From Bolinopsis microptera (taxonomy: Eukaryota > Ctenophora > Tentaculata > Lobata > Bolinopsidae), in contig NC_087072.1 in assembly GCF_026151205.1 (NCBI RefSeq), forward strand, positions 4,636,084 to 4,700,083: a stretch of 64,000 nucleotides of DNA, read 5' to 3'. A program made the position numbers and the translations under genes. The notes under the pieces are model-generated. The model did no database searches and was not told the origin of the DNA. It saw only the letters and a program-made list of their open reading frames with translations. Shown piece after piece: positions 22,043 to 34,451 of the stretch (positions are counted from its first letter, which is position 1; each line of letters begins with the position of its first letter).

Positions 22043-23380
22043 GTTACATACATGTTACATGGCGAGATCTCCATCCAAAAGGATTAGTCTGCGTCGACTG
22101 CGTCATTGCTTTGTATTATACAACTTCGGCGGGTAACATTTCTCCATCCCTTTCGGTCTGCAGCTAATCTTCTCATACAATCAATCGTGAGTCCATTCCG
22201 ATCCAATCTCTGCTCAGCATCCTCAATAAATACATCATTTAAGGTCTTCCTAGGCCTGCCTCTTGATCTCTTCCCATGCTTGGGTTTCCATTCAAGTAAA
22301 TAGTTGGGTAACCGATCTTCAGGCATTCTACTGACATGTCCAAACCAACGCAGCCGTTTTGTTGTTATTATGTCAGCAAGAGCAGTTATTTATGCCCTTC
22401 TTAAAACATCCTCATTACTTACTTGATGGAACCACCTCACTCTCAGGATTCTTCTTAAGCAGTACTGATGGAAAGACTCCAATCTTCTTGTCTGCACTTG
22501 AGTCGTGTTCCATATCTCACATCCATAGGTCAGAATGGTAAGAACAGCTGCGATGTAGATTCGCACTTTGTTGTTAATGCTTATGTTCTTATTCTTCCAA
22601 ATGTTGTTGAGTTGGTTAAAAGCTCCAGTTGCTTTTCCAATCCTGACACTTATTTCTTTATCAATCTTGCCATCTGATGTAATTTTGGCACCCAAATAAG
22701 TGAATTGAGTGACCTGCTTTGCAGAGTTTCCAGCGACAGTTATATCTATGGTCCTATTCTCTGGGAGTGGGTGCTGCGATGTATCTTTCCCAATGACCAT
22801 GATCTCTGTTTTCTTTGCGTTCATCTTTAAACCCCCGAGCCCACAGTATTTCGCAATATTGTCCGTAGTTTCTTGCAGTCCTTCAACAGTGTCATCCATT
22901 CCTGCGATGTCATCAGCATAGTCCAGATCAATGACACATTTTTCCGGTTGTCTGGAACTTTGTCTGTACTGAAGAGTAAAACCACGGGATATATTTTTAA
23001 ACTTCTCTGCAAGTTCTAATCCCCAGTTAAGTACAAGATTAAAAATGGGGGGCCCTTGCACATCACCTTGTCCAGTCCCCGAATCGACATCAAACCATCT
23101 TGTCAATTCTCCATTGACACGAACTGCACTTTCAGTTGCTCTAAAGAACGCTTTGAAAACATTGATATATTTTGTCGGAAGACCATAATGTTCAAAAGCT
23201 TTCCAAATAAAGTCACGATTGATTGAATCAAAAGCAGCTTTAAAATCAATAAAGTTTATGTACAAAGGGACGTTGAATTCTATACAATTGTGTATTATAC
23301 AATGAAGTGAGTACAGCTGATCTATACAAGAACGGTTTCTCCTGAAACCACACTGATTCTCTCTGAGCAATTTAAAAAAA
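22043..23380 (-). mobile_element. 5'-truncated RTE-like LINE with 11-bp target duplication
   Basis: The insertion is bounded by 'accaacataat' at 22032-22042 and again at 23381-23391, while the UGT1 copy of the block has this word once (about 16106). That gives a direct reading of the empty site. The element's 3' end, at the left, finishes in 'atgttacatacatgttacat'-like short repeats. Only part of the RT and the C-terminal region was copied. Confidence 0.88.
22084..23380 (-). pseudogene. RTE-like reverse transcriptase fragment, frameshifted
   Basis: The upstream frame (22390-23397) has RT motifs 'QCGFRRNRSCIDQLYSL', 'INFIDFKAAFDSINRDF', 'GTGQGDVQGPPIFNLVLNW' and catalytic 'YADD', followed by 'LKMNAKKTEIMVIG' and the thumb. 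After a frame change near 22385 the C-terminal region (22084-22326) continues with 'KRSRGRPRKTLNDVF' and 'RKGWRNVTRRS', a tail typical of this endonuclease-RT group. The start lies in the truncated region. The copy cannot be autonomous because the endonuclease is missing. Confidence 0.85.
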
Positions 23381-23712
23381 ACCAACATAATATACATGAC
23401 ATATTGACTAGTTAGAATGTTGTAATTTCGCTGAAGTCTTCCCCTCCTGATGAATATGATCGTTGAATTGCATGATAATGAAATTAGACCAAATTTAACT
23501 ACTTAGACTTGAGTCAATTATATGGGTAAACGTTTAAAACATTATGAAAGCAATTTAAAATTTAGCTATGGCTACTTCATTTTCCAACTAGTTGAGAGTC
23601 TTTACCTTCAACAAAAGCTTCTTATTTTCTTTGCTAAACTGCTAACGTAGTTTCATATCGAATAGCAATAGTTCGGTAAATTAAGTTAACCCGGTATAGA
23701 ATTAAATCTATA
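23381..23712. repeat. Segmental duplication block, right copy part 3
   Basis: Matches 16106-16440 (from 'accaacataa', through 'cgctgaagtcttcccctcct', to 'gttaacccggtatagaatta'). It ends just before the proposed first exon of the WD-repeat gene, at a short inverted repeat 'taacccggtatagaattaaa' / 'tctataccgggttaac' (23688-23726). Confidence 0.8.
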
Positions 23713-23787
23713 CCGGGTTAACTTAATAATTCACAAACAGAATTGTTTAATAACCAATATACTAACACAGTACCCTACAGGATAGCA

Positions 23788-26700
23788 ATGGCCTCGGTTA
23801 AGCAGAAGTTAGCAAGTGCTCTGGATTTCGACAAGACTGTGGTTATCAAGCAAAATGGAAATATAAACGGGTTTGGATTTTTCTTCATAAATTTAGGAGT
23901 CTTGTGTTTCTACAGGAAACCGTTCGTTAATATTTGACTCAACCTTCAAAGCCGGATTCTCTCAGAGCATTTATTTCGAATCACTCAATCTGTACAGTTA
24001 TATACAATAAGGGCAGTACTGTGTTATAATCATCAAAACATAAGCCATACTATTCCTCTATATCATCAAGTACGATAACAGCCACAAAACGTGGTGGTAA
24101 AAGTCTTGATATTACCGTGATTGATATTACCGTGATTGAGGAAGCACAAGGTGTTTTATCATTCTGTATCAGTCCGTATCCATGACGAAATTGCTGCGCA
24201 CGTTTTTACCCCTTCAAACGAATCTTCATGGGAGCAATGGTATAGTACAAATTAATTGCTATTTGTAGCTGTGACCAGGTGCTTTCACGAAGGTTTTGTT
24301 GTGTGTTATGTTTTAAGGTGTCAGTATGGAGTGGCGAGTAGGAGGGGTCTGGCTACACCTCCATTATAATTGGTATGGATATTTTATTTCTTTTTAATTT
24401 GTCTTCTCGAAATCTGGCACTCCTGGACACCATGTTAGTCTTGTTTTCGTATTTCATGTTCTCGGATCTGTAGGACTTATAGTTTTATTTCGCAGGAGAT
24501 TTGGAACCTGATTATTATTATGGCCTTCCAAAAAGCTAAGCCGGCTGAGTATGCCTTGCTACTATAGAAAACCGAGTTGGTATCATGTCCACATGTCATA
24601 ACACATGTCATAACACATGCCTCTAAAATATAATAGGATCGCTACGTGACAGACCTCAAGTCACGTCCCTAATCTTAGCAATAATTACTTCTCAATCAAA
24701 CGTGACATTTTCACGTGCCAGTGGCATTGCAAAACAAGTACATGTCAATGGGGAGGAGACATTTGATGATGTGCTCCCTGATGTCACTGAGACCATATCA
24801 TCCAGCCTATATTGAGGTACAGATTTAAGGAGATAAGATGCACGCTGCTGCCAGAATATATTAGAGTGGGGCAGGGCACAATTAGGTTTGTCACTGCACT
24901 CAATAAGTCGACAGAATAGGTCAATATTCCTCATTTCATGCCTGGAACTCGGCGGGGTTTTCTTTTTTTGGCGACTTTCTCATTGCTTTGACAAAGAGAA
25001 TTGCCGTCGTGGGAAGATTCCAGACTACTAGTTTGGGAGGGACTGTCAGGTGGTTTTGGCTGGTGTTTTTATTCAATCCCACATGCACATGAAAACAAAA
25101 ATCATCAAAGACGACCCGCTCACGGAAAAGCTCAGACAATCGAACATTGAACTAATCGATAACAATTATTATATAAAATATTATACCTCGAGGAGGCCTG
25201 TACAGTATATCATATATTAGATTAATATGGAACTTCAGCTGAAATTAAGCGAATACTATGAATCTTAAAGCTAATTCGAAAATTTTTTGTTTGTTGTATC
25301 GCGCAATTAATCTCCACCAAAGATTACTCCCTCACTTCATAGTTCATAGTCTTTATTTCACTATTACAATAGTGAAACAAATCTGACCAATCTCCGTGCA
25401 ATCTAAATAATATCATCATAATTCCACTTTATATTTCACACTATTTCACTTATATTTTTCAGGGTGCACCAAGCCTCAAAAGCGATCAACATAAAGCGTG
25501 TAATCCCTACATTTAGTGTTAACGGCGTGTACAGTTGCCAGTTATCATCAGTCTCAGATCAACTGGCAATGGGGTACGGAAATGGGGACGTTGAAGTGAG
25601 TACTTGCTACTTAGAGTTGTATCTTAACATTTATTAAACCAATAGATACTTAAGATAATATATAATATATGTTATCACAATATGAACTTCTAGTTAGTAT
25701 TTTAGCTTACCAAGTTGAGCTAGAACCTGAAACAACAGTACACTTTACAACAATATTTCGGCAAAGTAAAAACTCGAGTAAAAACAAACTGCAGTGCCAA
25801 GGTTGGTGGTGAACAAAGGCAAAAGGCACAACAACAACAGATCAACTAACAGATATATTGACCAATGGCCTATAAGTAAATTAACAACAGAGTTTAATGT
25901 TGTTAACACGAGCTGCGGTACCAGGTGCCCTATCAGGAGTTCACACTTCACACTTTAAGATTACAGCTGTGCTAACTTTATACCACTTCTGGCTTATCAC
26001 TAATGATCTAATCACGTGATCAGAACGGTGAAGTTGTTAGCACGTGACCACCTCGTGGTGTGCTCTGTGTGTAAGGTCCGAGGTCTCTTCCACTATCGGG
26101 GCACGAGGCTTTTCAAAAATAAATCAATTACGTTGGATTCGAGAACGTGAACCCAAGGACACGTTTTAAATTTCAATTTATATATCCTACTGTCCTATTA
26201 GTTACTAGGATACAAAGACACCTTCATGCAATCCGATCAAGTTCTACAGAATACTAACGCGGTATCTTTTTGCATGCAATTTTTGGATGTCTGATTTCAG
26301 CCCTATTATATCGCAGAGACGTCTGAAATCTGAATTATCATTGCGAAGTTTGTTGGAAAATTTAATTTTTTTCAAACGGCGGAAATTTCAATTGTTCCTA
26401 CAGCACGTCCAACTGTATTCGATAATGTTTAACAGATAAAACTGAGCATGAGTATATTGTTAAAGATCTCAAGAGTTTCAAAACGTGGCTGAGTATGGAA
26501 AACGTGACAATTGGAAGCTAAAAGAACTCGACTTTTTCAATCACATGTGGCTTCTTCACGCATTGCATAGTGTCCGACCAAAAAGGTACTTTTAGGTGCT
26601 CGCCCCAAATTATATAAGAGAATTGGTCGTTTTTTGAGGCTAGACCGATCTTAGAAGCCACCTTTAAACAGTATTTCAGTAAATCTTTCAATCAAATATT

Positions 26701-29700
26701 TGAACGTGAGTAGACAAAGTAAGTATTAACAGTTTAGATCAAGTAATATTTGGCACCGATGGACCAACATTTAAACAATACAATGGTTATCATGATATTA
26801 AATTCACATGTGAACTAATGAGGGCCATAGGTTAAGATATTGAGTCGCAACTTGGATCTTATCGTTTGTTTATAACGTATCCAACAGTAGGGCCACCCCA
26901 TACGGGATATCAAAATTGCACAGTCAGAAGTGCCGCTATTGTGTGTTATTGAGCAAAATGGCCCTTGAAGTGGGTAGCAGAAAACGGGCGCCAAGAAACG
27001 CATTGAATTTGAAATTTGAGGATAAAAATCTGATAACCAAATTATATTATGATAAATATTATCAATCATAATATAATTTTATATCATACTAGAAAGCCCG
27101 GGAGGAAGTTAATAGTATTCTTCGATAGTCAGTTTTTATAGCATCAAAAAATATCCTTCACAACCGAAAATACAGCCAATTAAAATGTAGCTCGCACTGA
27201 ACACAACGTAATTACAACAAAACCGATGGAAATGTCGTAACAACATTCATTGCACGTGCACTTGCACTTTTGAACACCGTTACCATGGTTACCATGCAAC
27301 TTCCTATTTTCTACCTAATTTGCACGTGGGCGGTCGTACAAACAGAAACTGTTGATTACGTAATCCCCAGCCAAACCACCCTCCCCCCCCGGTCATCCAC
27401 CGCTATCATTTAAAACCCCCTCCCCCGGCTGGTTACGTAATATTTGAACGTCTTACCCACAGGTTTATAATGTAGAGACCGGAGAACAGATCTCTCTTAT
27501 CCAGAATGTTTGTAAAAACCTTCCTGTTACTTCCATCAGATACCTTTACGGCTCTGGAGCTTTCTTCGCAACAGGTTACTTTAGTTCACACATACTATAC
27601 ATCATGCTTCTTTTAGTTTCGTTCTGCGCTAAAACTTCTGCCTTTACAAGATGATCGCGTTGTTATTGAAATGTACGACAACTGATCACAAATGATGTCT
27701 TTTTTAACGATTAAGACAAAACATTACTCATCATTTGACGTTCGATCATAATCCGTTTTAAAACGCCCAAACGACGACATTGTTCAATTGAACAGCCATT
27801 ACATGAGTAATATAAGTATATCCAGTGTTCTGAACACATTACTTATTATATTTATAATCCTCCGAATATTTCCAGGTCCTAGTGGTAAAGTGCGGCAGAT
27901 AGACCCCTCACAAAACATAAACCAGTGGGTTTTGGAGTTAGATAACAACGAGATAAACTGTGTAGACGTTAATCTTGATAACACCTATCTCGCGCTAGTC
28001 GGCAAGGTTTTACTACTTACATTTCTTACTAGTGTTAATTTAATGTTTGAAGAGAAGTCTCCATTCAATGAGCTGCAAACTAGTTAAATATGGATTATAT
28101 TAGAGCCAGGCCAGCCTAACTCCGGGCTCATTGTCGGTAGCATTTGTTTGAGCTCACTCTAGTCTCAAGTACGTGTTTTCACTGTGAACAATTAATTTGT
28201 AGTTACTCTTTTAATTGATGCCGCTCTAGGAACTAATAATACTGCTAACTTTGATCGTTTGTTTTGAAGTAACCAATGCTACTTGTCTCCTCGACTTAAA
28301 CTATCTGCTAACTGTTTTGAAGTTACCGATGCTCCTTGCGAAGGTGATCTTGTGTTTTACAGATAACATCATAGCACATCACACAAGTTTTACAAGTTTC
28401 ACATAACACAGCCCTTAATTCGCTCATATACATTATACATGCACAAGTGAGCCGATTTAAAGATGTCTGCCTTTATAGTTTACTTAACAGTTAACATTTG
28501 AAGTTTACGAAGCACGACTAAAGTTTGTTGCTCGTTATAATTCATCTTTGCAGCGGTTAAATGAGAGCGCGCGCCGACTTAAATAATAAAAAAGGATAAT
28601 TTAAAGATCGAACACGTGAATTTAACATATTTTAACAATATTTTGACGTTATAATTGGCTTTTCCAGTTACCATACGTGTTTGTCTATGACGTGGAGACT
28701 TTCAAAGTGCTTACTGTTTTTGAAGGACCTAAAGGAATTAGGTAAGTAAAAGATGTGATATTTTCTGCAGAAAAATATATTGTTTGAAAGTTAAACAAAC
28801 TTTAGATGCCGATCATGTGACATCCAGTATTGACTTTACACTGTCTGACTAATTAATTCGGAAAGACGCACAGTATTAAAAGTATTAAAAGTAAGCGAAA
28901 TTTAAAGATCGACTGGGAAAAACAATTTCCTGATCTCGTACAAAATCTGTGCACGTCAAAGAAAAGAACATTCAATTATTGTTACAATGAAAGTAGCAGT
29001 GAAAATAGGAAGGTTTTATGTTTTGACCGAGTGGCCTGAGAAAATAAGATTGTTCTGCACAATATTATGTGTTCGTGAAAATACCAAGGTGATTAATAGA
29101 ATAACTTAATTAAAATTTTCACATTTCAAAACGGTTAGAATTTCATCTAACTGCAAACTTACGTTAAAAATGAAATAATTAATAAAACGTGAGGAGGGGT
29201 ACTTAGTACTTCAGATGAAAATACGAATATCAGATGAACCTTCGCTGGTCCTGAATCTGGTGAATTAGATTTATCCTGTGATGAACTGTGAGACTAATCT
29301 ATAAATTCCTTTGAAGGCTCGTAATTTGAAATTCGATACGTGAACTGACCCGCATTGGGCAATGTGCTAAGTCGGCCGCCAGTCGATTTGATTAGGCCCA
29401 AAACGGCTGACATAAACCTTTAATTGGGATGGGAGCAGTTTCATGACTGACTGATGAGTTGTTGTCCAGTGAGCAACTGTCTAGTGAAGGGACTGTATAC
29501 TGAAAACACATTATCATGCTATCTTCTCAAGTCTACTCAATCAGCCACTTTTCATTGACCACAGCGTTATACTTCGTTGTGAAGTGTCTGTAATGTGGGC
29601 TACTGTGTCTATGCATTGTTATGCACACAAGCACTTTATCGTAGCGTAATATGAAAATGTCGGAAATATTCACAGGCTAGTACTGGTTTTAAAATAAAGA

Positions 29701-32700
29701 ATATAACAGTTTTAAACTTGTGTAATTATATACTTGTTGGTTTATTGGGTTCATTGTGATTAAGATGTATTGGCCTATTGGTGAGATGACAGAAGTGTCT
29801 TTAACTTTGCTGCTCAAAAAACATGGAGCTCATTCTTATCTGGGCTGTTTCCACAGAACTCCATTGGAACTGGGTTCATTACCTATTCAAACTTATTTTG
29901 CTACACAGACCCCTTCCTCAAAATAACGAATCAAGTTTTTTATTACTTCTTTTTTATTACTTTTCGGCTTACTGAAATCATGAAACGATTTTAAGTCGCC
30001 AAAATTTCTGTTTGATTAAAAATGCACGACAGCCTCATCCGAATGTTACCGAACAAATTGAAAAATCATACCAGGAAAATTAATTTAAAAGTTGATTAAT
30101 AAAACCCCCCGTTATCAAATTTCAAAACAATGCCACGCCGCTAATAAATTATTGCCCGATGTTTTAATCGATTCCACGATTCTAAGAATGTAAAAGATTT
30201 GCTGCCCTTCTGGAGTATTTACGGATAGTCAGTTGGTGGGATATTGACAGATCAGTGTCATCAGATTATGGTTTATACTAACTGATATACGCCCTCGAAT
30301 TCCCTACCAACAACCTACCAATAACCTACCAATAACCTACCAACAACTTACCAATAACCTACCAACAACCTACCAATAACCTACCAATAACCTACCAATA
30401 ACCTACCAACAACTTACCAACAACCTACCAATAACCTACCAACAACCTACCAATAACCTACCAACAACCTACCAATAACCTATCAATAACCTACCAATAA
30501 CCTACCAACAACCTACCAATAACCTACCAATAACCTACCAATAACCTACCAATAACCTAACAATAACCTACCAATAACCTACCAATAACCTACCAATAAC
30601 CTACTAACACATACTAACAACCTACCAATAACCTACCAATAACCTACCAACAACTTACCAATAACCTATCAATAACCTACCAATAACCTACCAACAACCT
30701 ACCAATAACCTACCAATAACCTACCAATAACCTACCAATAACCCAACAATAACCTACCAATAACCTACCAATAACCTATCAATAACCTACCAATAACCTA
30801 CCAACAACCTACCAATAACCTACCAATAACCTACCAATAACCTACCAATAACCTATCAATAACCTACCAATAACCTACCAACAACTTACCAACAACCTAC
30901 CAATAACCTACCAACAACCTACCGATAACCTACCAACAACCTACCAATAACATATCAATAACCTACCAATAACCTACCAACAACCTACCAATAACCTACC
31001 AATAACCTACCAATAACCTACCAATAACCTAACAATAACCTACCAATAACCTACCAATAACCTATCAATAACCTACCAATAACCTACCAACAACCTACCA
31101 ATAACCTACCAATAACCTACCAATAACCTACCAATAACCTATCAATAACCTACCAATAACCTACCAACAACCTACCAATAACCTACCAATAACCTACCAA
31201 CAACTTACCAACAACCTACCAATAACCTACCAACAACCTACCAATAACCTACCAACAACCTACCAATAACCTATCAATAACCTACCAATAACCTACCAAC
31301 AACCTACCAATAACCTACCAATAACCTAACAATAACCTACCAATAACCTACCAACAACCTACCAATAACCTACCAATAACCTACCAATAACCTACCAATA
31401 ACCTAACAATAACCTACCAATAACCTACCAATAACCTACCAATAACCTACCAATAACCTAACAATAACCTACCAATAACCTACCAATAACCTACCAATAA
31501 CCTACTAACACATACTAACAACCCACTAACAACGTTGCCATTAGGGCGTAGCTCCTCGTGAGCCTCTCTTGTCGTGAATTCCTCTCTCACGTGCGCTTCT
31601 TCTTATCTCCTCTTAATTTTTCGTCGTCTTACCGAAATCAAATTAAAAAATCATATCAAGAAAATCGATAATTAAAATTAAATATTAAAACCGCCCAAAA
31701 TTATGTAGTTGCCCAGTTCCACCTCCCAACTGGATGGTGGACTGGAATTACCAAAATAACTGTACAACAACCGTTACCGCTGATCCTTGTCCGCTGCATT
31801 CTCTGAACAGTGTATACCATTTGCTGTTTGCAGGAACTGTTCGGTGTGCTTTGCACTTGAAAATACATCTGGTCAGTACATAATTATGGAACTAGTTGAC
31901 TTGTGGTTATTAGCAATTAAACCAAGAACTAGATATTTCAGTCTGGAGGGATCCCAAACAGGGCACTCACAGCGCCTCTTCGTAACCAAGTTCGATCCTG
32001 TAGACAAGTTTACTGTGATGAGTGCGGGGTGGGACAGCAGTGTCAAACTCTGGGACACTAGAACTAACAGTGTCATTTGGAATGTCTCTGGTAGGTTGGA
32101 TTAAATAACTTTAAAGTCCAAATCCAGGCCTTAACTATGATTCAATTGTCTCTGCACGAAGCCTCCCAGATTCAATTTCTTGTTCAACTGCGATTTAAAC
32201 TGATTATATGGTTTATCATTGATGCATTATTCTTCATTCAAATGGAGACAAATTTTTAAAAAAAATTTCATATTTCAGTCAATAACAATGCTCAAAATAA
32301 TAATCTGCATGCTAATTGTGAGCTTATTGTGTGCTAATTATGTGGTAACTACTTCATATTACAGGTCCCAAAGTATGCGGTGAAGGAATTGACAAGTCAG
32401 GAAATTATTTAGTAACAGCATCTTGGTTTGTTAAAGACGCTCTGCAGGTAAATCCTAAATTATTTAAGTATTTTAGAATTTATTTGTTAAATGTTATTGT
32501 TAGCTTGTAGAGTTCGTGTGCTTGTTTGTCACTGACAAAAGAACATATTACTTACCGACTGCTGCATTCACGAATGCGTCATGTTGAAGAATTGTTTATT
32601 TGGAAAACAGCTTCTGTCAATAAAGTTGGTTCTAATTAGATTTACGCTTCAATAAATGAAAACATTGCATATAATAGTGCACGTCAATTTCATATGCGTT

Positions 32701-33827
32701 GCCCACTGTATTTGAATTCGGCAGAAGCCGCTGGATAGTAGATATATTCGATACAAGTCAAGCTTAGTCTCTATTGATGAATAAGAGTCGTAAAAAACAA
32801 AGGCCTTTTGTCTCGTATCCAGGATAATTGGCCCTAACGAGTTTGTGCGATGTTAAAGCAGGGTAGATTTACAAAGAAAGGGTGTTCATTAGTCACGCAT
32901 AGAGGAATGTTTGGAGTTTTTTTGAATCCCCGATTGTCATCAGTCGCTAAATGTATCAGGTTTGTTTGGCATTGAAGTTCATACAATTTTTCGCGGTATT
33001 CGCAATTCGGCAAGTGCTTATTGTTGTCTGGTTACTGACTGGTCTGGCAAAATAAAATCGGTCACAAAGTACTACCACGTGTTTTCATTTGATTTGGAAC
33101 CCGCGTAAATATTGTAATGATGCAAATCTTAATTTCAGCAGTTAGTGAGTTACCGCGCATCTATACTATATAAGTATTATATACTATAAAATATAGACTA
33201 TATATATACTAGCTTCTAAGCTATGCGCGCTAAGCTAAACTCTACTGTATCATTACATTATTAAAAATGATGAAGTCTAGTTGAGCCGTACTATACAGTA
33301 TACTCAGTAAAAACCACGTGAAATTTGAATGAATTAGTCATTAGCCATGATCATTTTGCTTATTTCGCTCCATTTCAACCATAAAGATATAACATCCTCA
33401 GTTATGGGATACCAGATCTCAGAAACTGGTCTCGACTCTGAATTGTCGAACTGTGGAGGATTCAGAGTTTTTGTACTGCGGACAGTTTTACACCCACGAC
33501 AAAGTCATCTGTGGAGGAAGTGGGGTCACAAATGCTAAACTCGTGGATACTGTGGAGAATAAGGTACTGTTTAAATTAAACGTGCATATAAATAAACCGA
33601 TTTTCAGTGAACTTTCTGCTTTCAAATTATATTTTTGGTTCAGTTAAAAAAGATTGAAAGAAGTTTATTTTTCCGCAGAACAATTTGACGCTGATTTAAT
33701 ATCCCAGGTAGTTGACGAGGTTATGACAAATCTGAAAGTGATGCAGAGCTTGTGCCTGTCACGTGAGAGGAAGATGTGTGTGACAGCTGGTCTGGGAGAC
33801 CACGCCACGTGCGCCACTTTCTCATGA
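23788..33827 (+). CDS. WD-repeat (beta-propeller) protein, ten exons
   Basis: Proposed exons are 23788-23870, 25463-25595, 27463-27574, 27876-28006, 28668-28741, 31834-31871, 31962-32090, 32365-32447, 33402-33563 and 33708-33827. All internal joins use GT/AG with matching phases, and the total is exactly 355 codons including the stop (354 aa). The protein is a single WD40-like propeller of roughly seven blades. Visible blades include 'LAMGYGNGDVEVYNVETGE', 'KFTVMSAGWDSSVKLWDTRT' and 'YLVTASWFVKDALQLWDTRS'. Such propellers are protein-interaction scaffolds, and I cannot assign a specific orthologue. The first exon ('MASVKQKLASALDFDKTVV') is the least certain: its donor is weak (gg|gtttgg), but it supplies an ATG and the phase needed by exon 2. 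The seventh acceptor (aaacag|ggcac) lacks a good pyrimidine tract. Exons 2-10 are well supported by protein continuity. Confidence 0.8.
30305..31520. repeat. 1.2 kb minisatellite, 11-bp CCAATAACCTA unit, intronic
   Basis: About 110 head-to-tail copies of 'ccaataaccta' occur with a few recurring variants ('ccaacaaccta', 'tcaataaccta', 'acaataaccta', 'ccaacaactta'). The variants recur in the same order over longer blocks, so the array shows higher-order structure from block duplication. It lies in the fifth intron of the WD-repeat gene, between the exons at 28668-28741 and 31834-31871. Confidence 0.95.
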
Positions 33828-34451
33828 CATCAGAGCTTTCCAGAAACTTGTCGATAAATTCTTCCGGTCAGATGCTCTGTGGAGTGAAAAACGTTGAATA
33901 GAACTTTGTAGAAAATCAGACGAAGCAGGCAAAGTATTTATAAAAACAGAGTTCTATATTGGTGATCACGTTTTTTCAAGAACTTCAGTCTTTAATTGAT
34001 TTAAAGTCACGTATTTGTATTTGACAAAACTCTTTTCAGTATTCTTTAGCTTTTAAGATATAATACGACCGTCAACGGTTTTGTATTTAGTTTTTGCGAT
34101 ATCTGTTCCGAAATACAGTGTAAAAATGTATGTTGGTTTTAATTAAACGATAATATTGTTCCCATAGAACTCAGAAGCAATTCATTTTTTCATGTTAAAA
34201 CAACCAAAATAAAAATTGTGACACGGTACAAGAATCAAAAGCAAGTAAGATTCAGTTTCCTGTGATCTAAAACTTCATATTTTTGCAATAATAACAGGAA
34301 AACCCAGGATTTTGCAAAATAAAATCTCATGATAAAAACAATATTTGTTTTGTTCTGATCAAATTTTTTAAAATCTCCCGAGCGACAATTTAAAATCAAA
34401 TAAGAATCTCAACTCCCAATGTTAACAACTCTGAATTAAAAGTAGCTTCTA
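33828..34451. other. Gap between convergent genes, no supported gene
   Basis: AT-rich DNA separates the WD-repeat stop from the stop of the EF-hand gene. The two genes converge, so this holds both 3' UTRs. I see no other feature. Confidence 0.5.

Noticed and set aside
24692-25139. Two minus-strand frames as a possible MADF/transposase gene
   Set aside because: Only a vague resemblance around 'IFWQQRASYLLKSV'. The frames do not join and no further exon is seen.
30305-31520. Interstitial telomeric repeat
   Set aside because: The unit is an 11-mer CCAATAACCTA and not TTAGGG or a close relative. It is a minisatellite.
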